64,000 nucleotides of DNA from Pannonibacter phragmitetus DSM 14782 (GCF_000382365.1 NZ_KB908232.1:1-64000), one strand, 5' to 3'; numbered from the stretch's first letter, positions 53,029 to 62,355 are shown. Program-made: numbers and translations. Notes: generated from the sequence alone by a model not told the origin.

Positions 53029-53298
53029 GAGACCGCTCTTCGCCGCCAGCAGAAGGGATCAGCTGCCCTCAGGGCGGCTGATTTCTTGTGCGCCGCAAAA
53101 CAAAGCCGGAAGACCTCCTGCCTCACATTCGGCAATCGAAGATTTTACCGGAAAAATTACATACAATCTGAAATTACAAAGAAGCCGGACCAACTGTCCT
53201 AAACGTCACTCAGCTGTCATTTTCATTTAAAGCTTCAGTAATCACCACATCCTATCGTAACGGCCAGAATCTTCCGCTTCGGCAGAAAGGCCTTACCG
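53029..53298 (+). other. Intergenic region with pfkB terminator, upstream of the chemoreceptor
   Basis: Together with repeat copy 3 this makes a ~370-bp stretch without a gene. It holds the hairpin at 53058-53082, then an AT-rich patch from ~53140 to 53240 that probably contains the chemoreceptor promoter. No clear promoter hexamers could be fixed. Confidence 0.5.
53058..53086 (+). terminator. Intrinsic terminator after pfkB and repeat copy 3
   Basis: ATCAGCTGCCC pairs with GGGCGGCTGAT (11 bp including one G-T pair, loop TCA), and TTTCTTG follows. It ends the second phn unit, after the repeat. Confidence 0.7.
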
Positions 53299-54981
53299 AT
53301 GGCACTCAAGCATATTCCGATCGTTCAGAAAATTCTGGCGGTCCTTATCCTCATGGGGCTTTGCGCGACCGGGATCGCGGCCGTCGCCTGGACGCAGATC
53401 AACACCCTCAGCCATTCCTTCACCGAAGTTGGTGCATCCGAGGAAGCGGCACGGGAAGCGATGGACCTGCGTATCGATATCATCGCCATCAGCCGCATGA
53501 CGTATCAGCTGGCACTTGCCCCTGAAAAGGCTTCCGATTTCCGCGCCGAGACAGACCGCCGGTCGACGGAAATGCTCGCACGCCTGCCAGTTCTCGAAGC
53601 GGTGGCCGACACGGCGCAAAAGCAGCAACTGGCGGATGTGCGCAAAGCCCTGGATGCCTATTTCAAGACCATCATTGCCATGGTGGACGTGGCCGCCAAG
53701 GATCCGGCTAATGGAGAAGCCATCAACAGCGCCCTTGCAACCGCTCTCTCCGGCCAGAAAGCCGTGACGGACGCAGTGAAGGTCTATAGCACCTACTCCG
53801 GCGACATGATGAAGACCCAGCGCGAGACGGCGTCCAGTTCCGCCATCTCCGCCGCAACCACCATGGTGGTCACGGCCGTCATCGCCATTATCGCAGGTAT
53901 CGGCATTGGCCTCTATGTCAGCCAGTATGGCGTGGCAAAGCCGATCAGACAGATGGTCGAAACGCTGACCCGGCTTGCCGGCGGTGATAATGCGGTCGCC
54001 GTTGCGGGCACGGACCGCCGTGATGAAATCGGCGCTGTCGCCAAGGCCGCGCTGATCTTCAAGGAAAACAGCATCCAGAAGGAACGTCTGCAGCGGGAAG
54101 CCGATGCGGAGAAGGCCAGTGCCGAAGCCCGTCAGAGGGAAATGATGGCGCGCATTGCCAAGGAATTTGAAGATGCCGTCGGCGGCATTGTCAGCAATGT
54201 CACGGTGGCCGCGAACCGTCTCGAAAAGGCGGCGCAGGCCATGTCCTCCAACGCGGAACACACGTCCCAGCAGTCCATCACCGTGGCAGCGGCCGCCGAG
54301 CAGGCCTCGGCCAACGTCCAGACCGTTGCTGCGGCAACCGAGGAACTGACCGCGTCCGTGCGCGAGATCGCCGGTCAGGTTGACCAGTCCAACCGCATGT
54401 CGAATGTGGCCGTGACCGATGCCGATACGGCCGCCCGCAAGGTTCACAGCCTGTCGGATGCAGCCCAGAAGATTGGTGACATCGTCGAGCTCATCAACGG
54501 CATCGCCAGCCAGACCAACCTGCTGGCGCTCAACGCCACCATCGAGGCGGCCCGTGCGGGCGAAGCCGGCAAGGGCTTTGCGGTGGTTGCCGCCGAAGTG
54601 AAGCAGCTCGCCGACCAGACAGCCAAGGCCACCACGGAGATTGCCTCGCAGGTCGCCTCCATCCAGCTCTCGACCACGGACTCGGCCGCAGCCATCACGG
54701 ATATCGCCGAATCCATCCGCAAGATGAGCCAGATCAGCGGCGCAGTTGCCGCCTCGGTGGAAGAGCAGTCCTCCGCCACGCAGGAAATTGCCCGCAACGT
54801 GCAGCAGGCCTCCAGCGGCACGGCGGAAGTATCCGGCGCGATCACCACGGTGACCCGCGCCGCCCAGGAATCCAGCTCCGCCTCGACGGACGTGCTGCAT
54901 TTCTCGGCCGATCTCGCCAAGCAGGCCGATCAGCTCAACCGCGAGCTCTCCCGCTTCCTCGGCACCATCCGCGCCGCCTGA
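53299..54981 (+). CDS. Methyl-accepting chemotaxis protein
   Basis: A 560-residue chemoreceptor. The first membrane helix is at 12-32, a four-helix-bundle-type periplasmic sensor spans ~33-190, and the second helix is near [24 protein letters not shown] domain ([19 protein letters not shown]) and the cytoplasmic signalling domain follow. The conserved hairpin tip is [20 protein letters not shown]. There is no C-terminal CheR/CheB pentapeptide. It stands alone, with no chemotaxis genes nearby. The ligand is unknown. Confidence 0.95.
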   Translation: MALKHIPIVQKILAVLILMGLCATGIAAVAWTQINTLSHSFTEVGASEEAAREAMDLRIDIIAISRMTYQLALAPEKASDFRAETDRRSTEMLARLPVLEAVADTAQKQQLADVRKALDAYFKTIIAMVDVAAKDPANGEAINSALATALSGQKAVTDAVKVYSTYSGDMMKTQRETASSSAISAATTMVVTAVIAIIAGIGIGLYVSQYGVAKPIRQMVETLTRLAGGDNAVAVAGTDRRDEIGAVAKAALIFKENSIQKERLQREADAEKASAEARQREMMARIAKEFEDAVGGIVSNVTVAANRLEKAAQAMSSNAEHTSQQSITVAAAAEQASANVQTVAAATEELTASVREIAGQVDQSNRMSNVAVTDADTAARKVHSLSDAAQKIGDIVELINGIASQTNLLALNATIEAARAGEAGKGFAVVAAEVKQLADQTAKATTEIASQVASIQLSTTDSAAAITDIAESIRKMSQISGAVAASVEEQSSATQEIARNVQQASSGTAEVSGAITTVTRAAQESSSASTDVLHFSADLAKQADQLNRELSRFLGTIRAA

Positions 54982-55000
54982 AAGCCGGGCGTGCCGGAAC

Positions 55001-55042
55001 AACAACGGGCGGGATGGTCACCATCCCGCCCGTTGTTTTTTC
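55001..55042. terminator. Strong bidirectional terminator
   Basis: A 17-bp perfect stem AACAACGGGCGGGATGG (55001-55017) with complement at 55021-55037, a three-base loop and a T run behind. The opposite strand also has a T run. It separates the chemoreceptor from the convergent lipid operon. Confidence 0.9.
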
Positions 55043-55063
55043 CTGCTGGCCAAGCAGCTCGGT

Positions 55064-55378
55064 TCAGATCGTGGGATCCTGCCGCTTTTCATTGAAGATC
55101 AGCCACAGATTCCGGACATAGATGATCAGCCCAAGGGCCTGTCCGGCGATGAACACCGGGTCCTGACGCTGGATCGAGTAGATCAGCAGCAATGTGCCGC
55201 CGCCGATGGAAAAGAACCAGAAGGCCACCGGCACGATGGACCGCCCTACCCGCTCCGATGCAATCCACTGCACCACAAAGCGCATCGAAAACATGAACTG
55301 GGCAACGAAGCCCAGAATGATCCAAACATCCAGCTGCTCAACGAAAACCGTATGCAGCCAGTCAAGCAAAGCGTTCAT
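55064..55378 (-). CDS. Lipid A biosynthesis N-terminal (LAB-N) domain membrane protein
   Basis: A protein of ~104 residues with three membrane helices. The LAB-N core is FVAQFMFSMRFVVQWIASE and PVAFWFFSIGGGTLLLIYSI, followed by QDPVFIAGQALGLIIYVRNL. ATG 55378 gives the family N-terminus; longer readings add an unrelated tail. In Rhizobium a comparable small protein works with the GT2 enzyme that makes a polyprenyl-linked sugar for lipid A, which fits the gene order here. Last gene of the operon. Confidence 0.88.
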   Translation of the reverse strand: MNALLDWLHTVFVEQLDVWIILGFVAQFMFSMRFVVQWIASERVGRSIVPVAFWFFSIGGGTLLLIYSIQRQDPVFIAGQALGLIIYVRNLWLIFNEKRQDPTI

Positions 55379-55415
55379 CTGAATTGCGGCTCCTGTGATC
55401 CGCTCCGGCGTGGTC

Positions 55416-56204
55416 TCAACGGGGTCCGGCGGCCGGTACGATGGCCGAAACCTCAGGGATGGATTTGCGGCGGCGGCGCAGCCACCAGACGCCAAACAGA
55501 TCGAGTGCGCCGATCAGGGCCCGGTCGAAGATGCCATATTTGGACGTGCCATGGCGGCGGTGCCGGTCCAGCACATCCACATGCACCACGCCATAGCCCT
55601 CGCGGATCACCAGCGCGGGCAGGAAGCGGTGCCAGCTGTCGAAGTACGGCAGCTGCAGAAAGACCTCGCGGCGCAGCGCCTTGAGGCCGCAGCCGCTGTC
55701 CCTCGTGTTGTCCTTCAGCATTGCACCGCGCAGGCGGTTGGCAAGCCGCGAGGCGATGCGCTTGGCCCGGCTCGCCTTGCGCCCCACCCGCTGACCGGCG
55801 GCCAGAGCCACGGACGGCCCGCCAGCTTCCAGAGCGGCCATCAGCTCCGGGATATAGGCGGGATTGTTCTCACCATCGCCATCGATCGTGGCAACAATCC
55901 GCCCGCGTGCATGGCGAAGCCCGGTGCGCACAGCGCAGGATTGGCCGCCAGACCGGGCATGGCGCAGGGGGCGCAGCCAGGGGTGGGAAGCGGCATAGCT
56001 GGCAAGAACCTGATCGGTGCCATCGGTCGAGCCATCGTCGATCACCAGCACCTCGAAGGCCCGGCCCTGGAGCGCCTCGGCAATTTCGTCCAGCAGGATG
56101 GGCAGGTTGTCGCGCTCGTCCTTGGCCGGCACGATCACGCTCACCTCAAGTCCGGCATCTGCCATGGCCTGTGCTGTACCGTTCATCGGCATCTCACTTT
56201 TCAT
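55416..56204 (-). CDS. GT2 glycosyltransferase (dolichol/polyprenyl-phosphate sugar synthase type)
   Basis: A ~262-residue family 2 glycosyltransferase. The fold starts with VSVIVPAKDERDNLPILLDE, the nucleotide-sugar aspartates are in VIDDGSTDGT, and the catalytic region is ATIDGDGENNP followed by DSGCGLKALRRE. It lacks the C-terminal membrane helices of ArnC. It probably transfers a sugar from a nucleotide donor to undecaprenyl phosphate. The start at 56204 overlaps the PAP2 stop; ATG 56192 is an alternative. The donor for the GT83 enzyme upstream is its likely product. Confidence 0.9.
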   Translation of the reverse strand: MKSEMPMNGTAQAMADAGLEVSVIVPAKDERDNLPILLDEIAEALQGRAFEVLVIDDGSTDGTDQVLASYAASHPWLRPLRHARSGGQSCAVRTGLRHARGRIVATIDGDGENNPAYIPELMAALEAGGPSVALAAGQRVGRKASRAKRIASRLANRLRGAMLKDNTRDSGCGLKALRREVFLQLPYFDSWHRFLPALVIREGYGVVHVDVLDRHRRHGTSKYGIFDRALIGALDLFGVWWLRRRRKSIPEVSAIVPAAGPR

Positions 56205-57108
56205 CCTGAGCAGCGGCGGGATGCGCGGCCGCAGACCGGCGCCCCAGTGCCGCATTCCAAAGCGCCCGGAAGGCTGCGCGTGCAGATAAACCGCCCGCAA
56301 TTGGCCTGATCCGGCCGCCGGGCAGCAGCACGAACCCGATGCGGCGCTTCGCCATCCAGCGGGCGCAGTAAAGCGTTGTCGCAGCGCCCAGCACCAGACC
56401 GGCAGCCACGTCAGAGGGATAATGCGCACCAACCATCACACGGCTGAAAGCCGCCCAGAAGGCCACGGCGGCGATCAGCCAGCGCCAGGCCGGAAAAATC
56501 AGCGCCAAAGCCAGCGCGAAGGCAGCAACAGTGGTTGAGTGCCCGGACGGAAAGCTGGTGTAGGTGCTGTGAAAGGCGAAGAGATTGAAGTCCACCGGCC
56601 CGGCCACTTCATAAAGCTTCGGCCGTGCGCGGCCGATGCTCCACTTCAGGATCACCACGAGAATGCCGCTGAGCGCGACGGCATAGAAGACAAAGGCCGC
56701 ATAGGTCCAGATCATGGCTCCGGCCAGACGGACCCTGACCCTGAGCGCCTGCGTGTTCACAAAAGCCAGATAGGCAAGGCAGAAGATCCCGGTCGACCAC
56801 AGGATCCAGTTGGACTTGCCCAGATCGGTCACCCAGGAAAACACCATGCCATATTCGGGCGGCAAGGCACGCACCCAGGGAATGGCGGGAATATCAAGCA
56901 GCACAAGACCGAGACCCGAGGCAAACAACAGTACGGCCAGCAGATCCTGCGGACGCTGGCCCGCGGCCAGAGGCTCATGCACGCCTTGAGCCCGCGCGCG
57001 GCGGTTCCCGATTATGGCGCGAATGGCCGCAACATTGGCTGCAAAGCGCTTGCGGATCTTGGAAAAACGACCGGATGCCATCAGGGGCCTTACCTCTTGC
57101 TCGCTCAT
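56194..57108 (-). CDS. PAP2-family lipid phosphatase
   Basis: A 304-residue membrane phosphatase. The tripartite PAP2 signature is intact: KWSIGRARPK, then FPSGHSTT and SRVMVGAHYPSDVAAG. Six predicted helices follow a ~50-residue basic N-terminus. Relatives include LpxE/LpxF (lipid A dephosphorylation) and undecaprenyl-diphosphate phosphatases. Sitting between GT83 and GT2 genes, with ATGA-type overlaps on both sides, lipid A or carrier-lipid dephosphorylation is the best guess. Confidence 0.9.
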   Translation of the reverse strand: MSEQEVRPLMASGRFSKIRKRFAANVAAIRAIIGNRRARAQGVHEPLAAGQRPQDLLAVLLFASGLGLVLLDIPAIPWVRALPPEYGMVFSWVTDLGKSNWILWSTGIFCLAYLAFVNTQALRVRVRLAGAMIWTYAAFVFYAVALSGILVVILKWSIGRARPKLYEVAGPVDFNLFAFHSTYTSFPSGHSTTVAAFALALALIFPAWRWLIAAVAFWAAFSRVMVGAHYPSDVAAGLVLGAATTLYCARWMAKRRIGFVLLPGGRIRPIAGGLSARAAFRALWNAALGRRSAAAHPAAAQDEK

Positions 57109-58847
57109 CTTGCGGCAGCTGCGGGCACATAAAGCCCCAGATCAAGCTGCCGCCCCCCGTTGATATTCAGGCCCTGTACCCTGCCTGCCAGCACGGGCAC
57201 AAGCCCATCCTTGCCGGCGGCGGCCAGAAACGCCTGTTCCTGACGGCTTTCCACCACGGCAAGGCGGCAGGAACCCGGCTCCTGCGCCAAAAAGGCAGCA
57301 GCTTCCTCCGGCGGGCCAAGAACGGTGTCCGTGCCCTGCAGGAAGACAAAGCTTGGCTCGCTGAAGCCGGTCGAGGCCACTCTTGCAGGTGTGCAGCCTG
57401 CAGCTTCGGAAATTGCGGCCACCAGGCGCGGACTGACCCAGATCGCCGACAGTCCAGGCCCCACAAAGCCCCAGAAGCCGGTGGTCATGGCAACCGCAGC
57501 CGCGCAGGAGCGCCAGAGCGCACCCGTCATGTCGCCGCGCAGCAGACGCATGGAGGCCCAGACGCTGATCACGGCCGCGATGACACAGAAGACCACGCCC
57601 GGAGGGGACGGCCAGTCGCCAAGGAACAGCGGCCCGGCCACGGAGGCCGCGGCAATCGCCACGGGCAGCAGCGCCAGCAGCACCGCCGCAATCCAGCGCA
57701 GCACCCGGCCGGAAGCCGGCCGCTCGTCCACGATCACCAGGGCAACGGGCAGCGCAAGAGCGGGCAGCAGCGGCATGGTGTAATGCGGCAGCTTGGTCGC
57801 CACCAGTTCAAACACCACCCAGGCCGGGAAGAACCAGGCCGCACAGAACTGCACCAGCGGCAGGGAGCGCAGCGCCCAGATGCGCGGGGCTGCCAGCGCC
57901 AGAAAAGCCGGCAGTGGCCAGAACACGGCAAGCATGGCCGCCATATGGGTCAGCGGCGGGGCACCGTGGCTCTCCTGCCCTTCGGCCACCTTGCCCATCA
58001 GATCGCGGCCGATGGCCTCTTCAAAGAAAGTGCCCTTGGAGGCAATCCAGATCGCCACAAACCACGGCAGCACCAGCAGGAGCGCCAGAACGGCACCCGG
58101 CAGCGGCGCGGCAGCGCGGAACCAGCCGATCCGGCGGCGCATCAGGGCGAGCGCGGCAACTGTCAGGCCAACGACCATCGGTGCCACCGGCCCCTTGACC
58201 AGAATGCCAAGCGCCAGCGCCACCCAGAAGACCAGTGCCAGCCCCCAATGGCGGCGTGTGGCATCATCCGCCAGATAGATCCGCGCCAGCGCCCCTTGCG
58301 CCAGAACGATGGAAGCAAAGAGCGTGGCGTCCGTCTTGCCGAGGCGGCTTTCAACACCAAGGATCAGCGCCAGAGCCACCAGCATGCCGGCCACGAGGGC
58401 GGCAGGCGGCCCGGTGAAGGCGCGTGCCGTCCAATAGACCGCCAGCACAACCGTCAGCGCCGCCAAAAGGGACGGCAAGCGGTAGACCCACAAGGGTGCG
58501 GACGCGTCATGTCCCGTGATCTTCACGGCAGCGGCCTGCAGCCAGTAGATGCCGATCGGCTTCTTGTAGCGCGGCTCCTCCTGCAAGCGGATGTCCATGT
58601 AGTCGCCGGTTTCCAGCATCTGCTTGGTGGCCTGGGTGAAGCGCGGCTCATCCCGGTCAAGCGGTGGAACGGCCGACTGGCCCGGCACAAACATGAACAG
58701 CGCCAGAAGAAGCAGCAATGCGGGGGCAAACAGGTCATGGCCAAGCAGCTTCAGCCAGGCCGTATGCGGCCGTGGATCGCGCGCCTGTGCCATGCCGGCT
58801 GCGCCGCCGTCGATGCTCTCGCCTGTCTGCTGCTCGGTCTCATGCAT
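57105..58847 (-). CDS. ArnT-like GT83 glycosyltransferase (lipid A or envelope lipid sugar transferase)
   Basis: A ~580-residue multi-pass membrane glycosyltransferase. The first periplasmic loop has the catalytic acidic motif PPLDRDEPRFTQATKQMLE and then RYKKPIGIYWLQ, as in ArnT and RgtA-D proteins. About 12 helices and a soluble C-terminal domain follow. It uses a polyprenyl-phosphate sugar in the periplasm. The start is probably ATG 58847; an open extension to 58916 overlaps the divergent promoter. It heads the four-gene operon. Confidence 0.92.
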   Translation of the reverse strand: MHETEQQTGESIDGGAAGMAQARDPRPHTAWLKLLGHDLFAPALLLLLALFMFVPGQSAVPPLDRDEPRFTQATKQMLETGDYMDIRLQEEPRYKKPIGIYWLQAAAVKITGHDASAPLWVYRLPSLLAALTVVLAVYWTARAFTGPPAALVAGMLVALALILGVESRLGKTDATLFASIVLAQGALARIYLADDATRRHWGLALVFWVALALGILVKGPVAPMVVGLTVAALALMRRRIGWFRAAAPLPGAVLALLLVLPWFVAIWIASKGTFFEEAIGRDLMGKVAEGQESHGAPPLTHMAAMLAVFWPLPAFLALAAPRIWALRSLPLVQFCAAWFFPAWVVFELVATKLPHYTMPLLPALALPVALVIVDERPASGRVLRWIAAVLLALLPVAIAAASVAGPLFLGDWPSPPGVVFCVIAAVISVWASMRLLRGDMTGALWRSCAAAVAMTTGFWGFVGPGLSAIWVSPRLVAAISEAAGCTPARVASTGFSEPSFVFLQGTDTVLGPPEEAAAFLAQEPGSCRLAVVESRQEQAFLAAAGKDGLVPVLAGRVQGLNINGGRQLDLGLYVPAAAAR

Positions 58848-58995
58848 ATGACTGTTCCGGAACCGTTTGCACCTGCCATGTGATGCTGCACCGCTTCCTA
58901 CAGGAGAGCAATCCAAAGGGGAACCTGAGACTTGCGCGAAACGTGGTTTCCACTATCGTCCTCCCGCCCTTTCCATGGAACAGTACCCGAGGCCG

Positions 58996-59832
58996 ATGAC
59001 CCTGATTGTCCAGATAACCGACCTTCACCTGCGCCCGCGCGGCCTTGCCTGTTACAGGGTGAGCGACACAAACATGCTTGCGGCCCGTGCCTTCCGCGCC
59101 ATTGCCGCCCTGCCGCAGAAGCCCGATGCCGTTGTCATCACCGGCGACCTGACGGATGGCGCCGATGAACGGGAATATGCCCTGCTGCGCCAGCTCTGCC
59201 GCCAGATGCCCTGCCCGGTCTATGTGATGCCGGGCAATCATGACCTGACAGCCGCCATGCGCAGCGAACTGGCGGATTTTCCGGGTGTCGGGGATGCGCC
59301 CGCCGGGGACAAGCTGCACTATGCCGTTACCATCGGCGGCCTGCGCCTCGTAGTGCTGGACAGCAGCGTTGCGGGCAAGCCTTATGGCCGGCTGGGCGGG
59401 GACCAGATCGCCTGGCTTGACCAGACCCTTGCAGCCGATCACACCCCCACCCTCGTTGCCCTTCATCACCCGCCCAGGGTGACCGGCATCGCCCATATGG
59501 ACGTGATCGGCCTTGCGGACACCGAGGCGCTTGCGGCGATCCTTTCACGCCATCATCACGTGGAGCGGCTGATCTGCGGTCATGTGCACCGGACAATCAT
59601 CGCGCGCTTTGCCGGTACGGTCATGACCCTGTGCCCCAGCACGGCCCATGCCTGCGTTCTGGACTTCGCGCCGGACGCCCCTGCCGAATTTGTGATGGAA
59701 CCGCCTGCGTTTTTTGTGCACCGGCTCGACCCGGAGGCTGGTTTGTCCAGCCATCTTCACTATGTAGAGGCATATCCGGGGCCCTATCCCTTCTTTGCGG
59801 ACAAGGGCGTCAGCTGGCCTGGCGGAAAATAA
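58996..59832 (+). CDS. Metallophosphoesterase, CpdA-like (cyclic nucleotide phosphodiesterase type)
   Basis: A 278-residue calcineurin-fold enzyme. All metal motifs are visible: QITDLHL, GDLTDG, PGNHDLT, ALHHPP and CGHVHR. It most resembles CpdA cAMP phosphodiesterases. ATG 58996 is preceded by GAGG and gives the family N-terminus; an in-frame ATG at 58975 is possible. It is divergent from the GT83 operon and followed 28 bp later by the CAP-domain gene. Confidence 0.9.
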   Translation: MTLIVQITDLHLRPRGLACYRVSDTNMLAARAFRAIAALPQKPDAVVITGDLTDGADEREYALLRQLCRQMPCPVYVMPGNHDLTAAMRSELADFPGVGDAPAGDKLHYAVTIGGLRLVVLDSSVAGKPYGRLGGDQIAWLDQTLAADHTPTLVALHHPPRVTGIAHMDVIGLADTEALAAILSRHHHVERLICGHVHRTIIARFAGTVMTLCPSTAHACVLDFAPDAPAEFVMEPPAFFVHRLDPEAGLSSHLHYVEAYPGPYPFFADKGVSWPGGK

Positions 59833-59860
59833 CAACATCCTTTCAAGATCCTGAGGGACG

Positions 59861-60403
59861 ATGCTGAGACCTAATCTTTCCCGACGCGACGCCCTGCGCC
59901 TGACCTTGCTTGGCGCAGCCGTTCTTCCCCTTGCGGCCTGTGGCGGCGGATCCGGCAGCCAGTTTGATCGAAATGTGCCCATTGATCCGGTCTCCGTTGA
60001 CCGGGACGAGATGCTGCAGAGGCTGAATGGCTTCCGGGCGGAAAACGGCTTGCCGCCGCTGCGGGCCGACGGGCGCCTGAACGAAATCTCGGCATGGATG
60101 GCCAACCACATTGCCCGCTGGGACAGCATGGACACGCGCGAGCACCGGGCCATCGCCCTTGCCCGCCGTCTGGATGGGCATGGCTATGACCACTATGCGG
60201 CCGCTGAAAACCTCGGCGCCGGCTATGACAGCCTCGATGCCGCCATGGCCGGATGGAAGGGGTCTGCCGGCCACCGGCGCAACCTGCTCAATCCCTATGT
60301 GACCCGGGTCGGCATTTCGCGGGTGCGCCGCCCAACCGGCAAGTGGCGCCATTTCTGGGTGATGACCCTGGCCCGGCCCAAGGAAGATGGCCGTCCGGGC
60401 TGA
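59861..60403 (+). CDS. CAP/SCP-domain lipoprotein
   Basis: A 180-residue secreted protein. The N-terminus combines SRRDALRL, a twin-arginine-like pattern, with a lipobox LAAC (lipidated Cys near residue 27). The CAP (cysteine-rich secretory/PR-1) domain follows, with LNGFRAENGLPPLRADGRL and AENLGAGYDSLDAAMAGWKG. The active-site-like SAGHRRNLLNP completes it. Bacterial CAP proteins are extracytoplasmic and their function is mostly unknown. Confidence 0.88.
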   Translation: MLRPNLSRRDALRLTLLGAAVLPLAACGGGSGSQFDRNVPIDPVSVDRDEMLQRLNGFRAENGLPPLRADGRLNEISAWMANHIARWDSMDTREHRAIALARRLDGHGYDHYAAAENLGAGYDSLDAAMAGWKGSAGHRRNLLNPYVTRVGISRVRRPTGKWRHFWVMTLARPKEDGRPG

Positions 60404-60423
60404 CAACGCTCAAAAGCTGAACT

Positions 60424-60537
60424 AAAAAAAGAGGCGGGCCAAAAGCCCGCCTTTAAAGTCTGGTTTCCAGAGACCCCAAGAGGGGAACCGGCACGAAGCC
60501 GGTGAGAGCGCCGCTCCAAAAGTGGAGTATCAGTCTC
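60424..60537 (-). ncRNA. Candidate small RNA with its own promoter and intrinsic terminator (~114 nt)
   Basis: Read on the minus strand, a consensus promoter (60544-60572) is followed by a chain of stem-loops: CTCC/GGAG (60514-60527), ACCGGC/GCCGGT (60487-60503), CCCC/GGGG (60474-60485) and TCTGG/CCAGA (60459-60471). Last comes a perfect 8-bp terminator stem (60432-60452) with a run of seven T (60424-60430). No open frame with a ribosome site is present. I recognise no known family. It lies between the convergent CAP and YcaO genes. Expression could also come from YcaO readthrough, making it a structured 3' UTR. Confidence 0.7.
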
Positions 60538-60543
60538 AGGTTT

Positions 60544-60572
60544 TTTCTAAGCCGTCAGACCGGACCTGTCAA
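60544..60572 (-). promoter_or_regulatory. Sigma-70-type promoter of the candidate small RNA
   Basis: On the minus strand a perfect -35 TTGACA (60572-60567) is followed after 17 bases by TAGAAA (60549-60544), which matches the -10 consensus at four of six positions. This places the transcription start near 60537, directly ahead of the stem-loop series. Confidence 0.65.
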
Positions 60573-60649
60573 GCGCTCTGCCATCCGGATTTCCACGCAT
60601 CTGACTGCGGCAAACAGGCCGGACTTCACATGCAGTGGCAGCCGCCGGT

Positions 60650-62122
60650 TCAGAACGGATAGCGCCGTCCGGAAAACGCGCTTTCGTCTGCAGGACCGGA
60701 CCTCAGCCCCCACAGGACCGGGGCCGTGAAAAGCCGCGGATTGCCGAAGCGGGGGAGCCAGGAGCACAGATCCGGGCTGATGGCCTTCACGCAGGCAAGC
60801 CCGGCCTCCGCTCTTGAGCAATCCGCAAGCCAGATCCGGATGTTCTGCGCCCTCAACGAGGTTTCGAACTCCTGCCAGGAAAACTCGCGCTCCAGCGCCC
60901 TTGCGGCAGAGACCGCAGGCGCCTTCATCCTCAGATCCTGCCGCACGTCCATTGCGGCATAGGACAACAATGGTGAGCCAGTTCTGCCGGCCTTGTCCCG
61001 AACAGATGCACGGCCCGCAAGCTCCAGTGAAAATTCACCTTGTACGAGTTCTCCGATTGCAGACTGAAGCACCGCCCCAGGCTCCAGCCCGCCGGCCACA
61101 CCGATCACGCCGGATTTCCCGTCTTCACCATGGGAAACGGCCGCAATCACATGCAAGGAAAAGTCAACCGGCAAGTGAAGAAAATGGGTGACGCGCGCCC
61201 GTGCAGAGAGCCAATCAGCACATATTTTAGGCAGATACTCTCTCACCTGCCCCGGGGGCAGAGGGGTTATCCCCAACCGGTTGTGCCACCAGATCCCGGC
61301 AGCGTCCCTTTCGGCGAGTTCCAGCACTGCCCGCCGGGCTGCTGTTTCCCGGTCCGTCCAGACGGCCGCCCCCAGCGTCGAACCAAGCGTCGATCCAAGC
61401 GGGAGCTGCGCTATCCCCGCGTTCTGTCCTTCGCCAAGGAGAACTGCAAAGGCAGGAATCAGCGCAGCCTCATCCGAGAAGGCAGAGGTAACACGCATCC
61501 GGCGCTGGGACAGCCGGTTCCAGCCGATCCTCTGGTCCTCCCATACCGCAGAAAGCGCGGGAACGCGGGCGGCCAGCTCCTTCTCCTGAGCGGCGCTGAA
61601 CTGCAGGAAGGCCCCGGCCGGCAGATCCTCGTCCTCTTCGCCTTGCCGCTCCAGGACGAGCGGATCCTCCGGCCCTTGCGAGATCAGACTGAGCCTTTCC
61701 GCCAGTTCGCCGAGGCAGCCGAGGACGGCCCGGTGCCGCTCCAGCCCCTGCCCGCCGCAGGCCAGCTGCGCCAGAAGTGGCTGGAGAGCCTCACGCCGCC
61801 AGCCCTGAGGCAGTGCCCCCGGCATGGCCGTACAAACATGAACCGGACAGTCCGCCAGCGGTGCAAAGGCGATCCGGGGCCCGAAACGGTCCAAAAACCC
61901 GGCAAACAGGCGCAGGGTCTCAGGCGGAATGCCTTCTGCGGCCTGCACCCTGCCGCCGCGCTGCTCCAGAAGGCCGCAGGACAGAAGGAAGGCCAGAGCC
62001 TGCGCCGTTTCTCCCCCAACGTCACGGCCCTGCGCCGCTGATCGGAGCGCCCCATGCGGCTCCGCTCCGGCCGTCTCGGCAGCGCGCAGAAATGCCCCTT
62101 TTTGTGCCACTGCCTTGTCCAC
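60650..62122 (-). CDS. YcaO-domain protein (RiPP cyclodehydratase-like)
   Basis: A 490-residue protein. A ~85-residue N-terminal region of winged-helix look (ALAFLLSCGLLEQRGGRV) is followed by the YcaO domain. It has the two ATP-binding ExxER motifs, in LGELAERLS (residues 139-143) and LELAERDAAGIWWHN (268-272), and a later ELVQGEFSLEL. YcaO proteins phosphorylate peptide backbones to form azolines, thioamides or amidines. The C-terminus ends RRYPF without the PxPxP of azoline-forming members. GTG 62122 is the only early start. It is divergent from two small NHLP-like peptide genes. No partner protein (ThiF/TfuA type) is seen in the window. Confidence 0.85.
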   Translation of the reverse strand: MDKAVAQKGAFLRAAETAGAEPHGALRSAAQGRDVGGETAQALAFLLSCGLLEQRGGRVQAAEGIPPETLRLFAGFLDRFGPRIAFAPLADCPVHVCTAMPGALPQGWRREALQPLLAQLACGGQGLERHRAVLGCLGELAERLSLISQGPEDPLVLERQGEEDEDLPAGAFLQFSAAQEKELAARVPALSAVWEDQRIGWNRLSQRRMRVTSAFSDEAALIPAFAVLLGEGQNAGIAQLPLGSTLGSTLGAAVWTDRETAARRAVLELAERDAAGIWWHNRLGITPLPPGQVREYLPKICADWLSARARVTHFLHLPVDFSLHVIAAVSHGEDGKSGVIGVAGGLEPGAVLQSAIGELVQGEFSLELAGRASVRDKAGRTGSPLLSYAAMDVRQDLRMKAPAVSAARALEREFSWQEFETSLRAQNIRIWLADCSRAEAGLACVKAISPDLCSWLPRFGNPRLFTAPVLWGLRSGPADESAFSGRRYPF

Positions 62123-62355
62123 AAGCCTTCACCGCTCAAGAGTTGCATTGCTGGCGAGCTCCAGCCCGCCTCTTGCCGAAGTGCTCTGTCCGGCGCAGCC
62201 TGATCGAGCAACGGCAGCCCGGCCAGATCATCTGACGGGAACACGTGACACCAGCATCAGGCAAGGCCCTTCGACCCAGGAACATAACAGTTTCCAGGAA
62301 GAGCTTCGCTTTACCCGGTGCCTGCAGGTCAAACACCAGAATGAAGAGGTTCGTC
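62123..62355. other. Divergent promoter region between YcaO and the precursor peptides
   Basis: A gap of 233 bp between oppositely transcribed genes with no supported coding frame. It should hold promoters for both directions, but I could not fix convincing -35/-10 pairs or an operator. Two open frames crossing it are extensions without ribosome sites. Confidence 0.4.

Noticed and set aside
57075-58883. 602-codon open frame opposite the GT83 gene
   Set aside because: Gln/Arg/His-rich shadow of a membrane protein gene, with no ribosome site or family.
60404-60650. Plus-strand reading of the structured region as an RNA ending at the T run 60541-60546
   Set aside because: On the plus strand the T run is 13 bases away from the nearest stem and no promoter is visible; the minus strand has both promoter and terminator.
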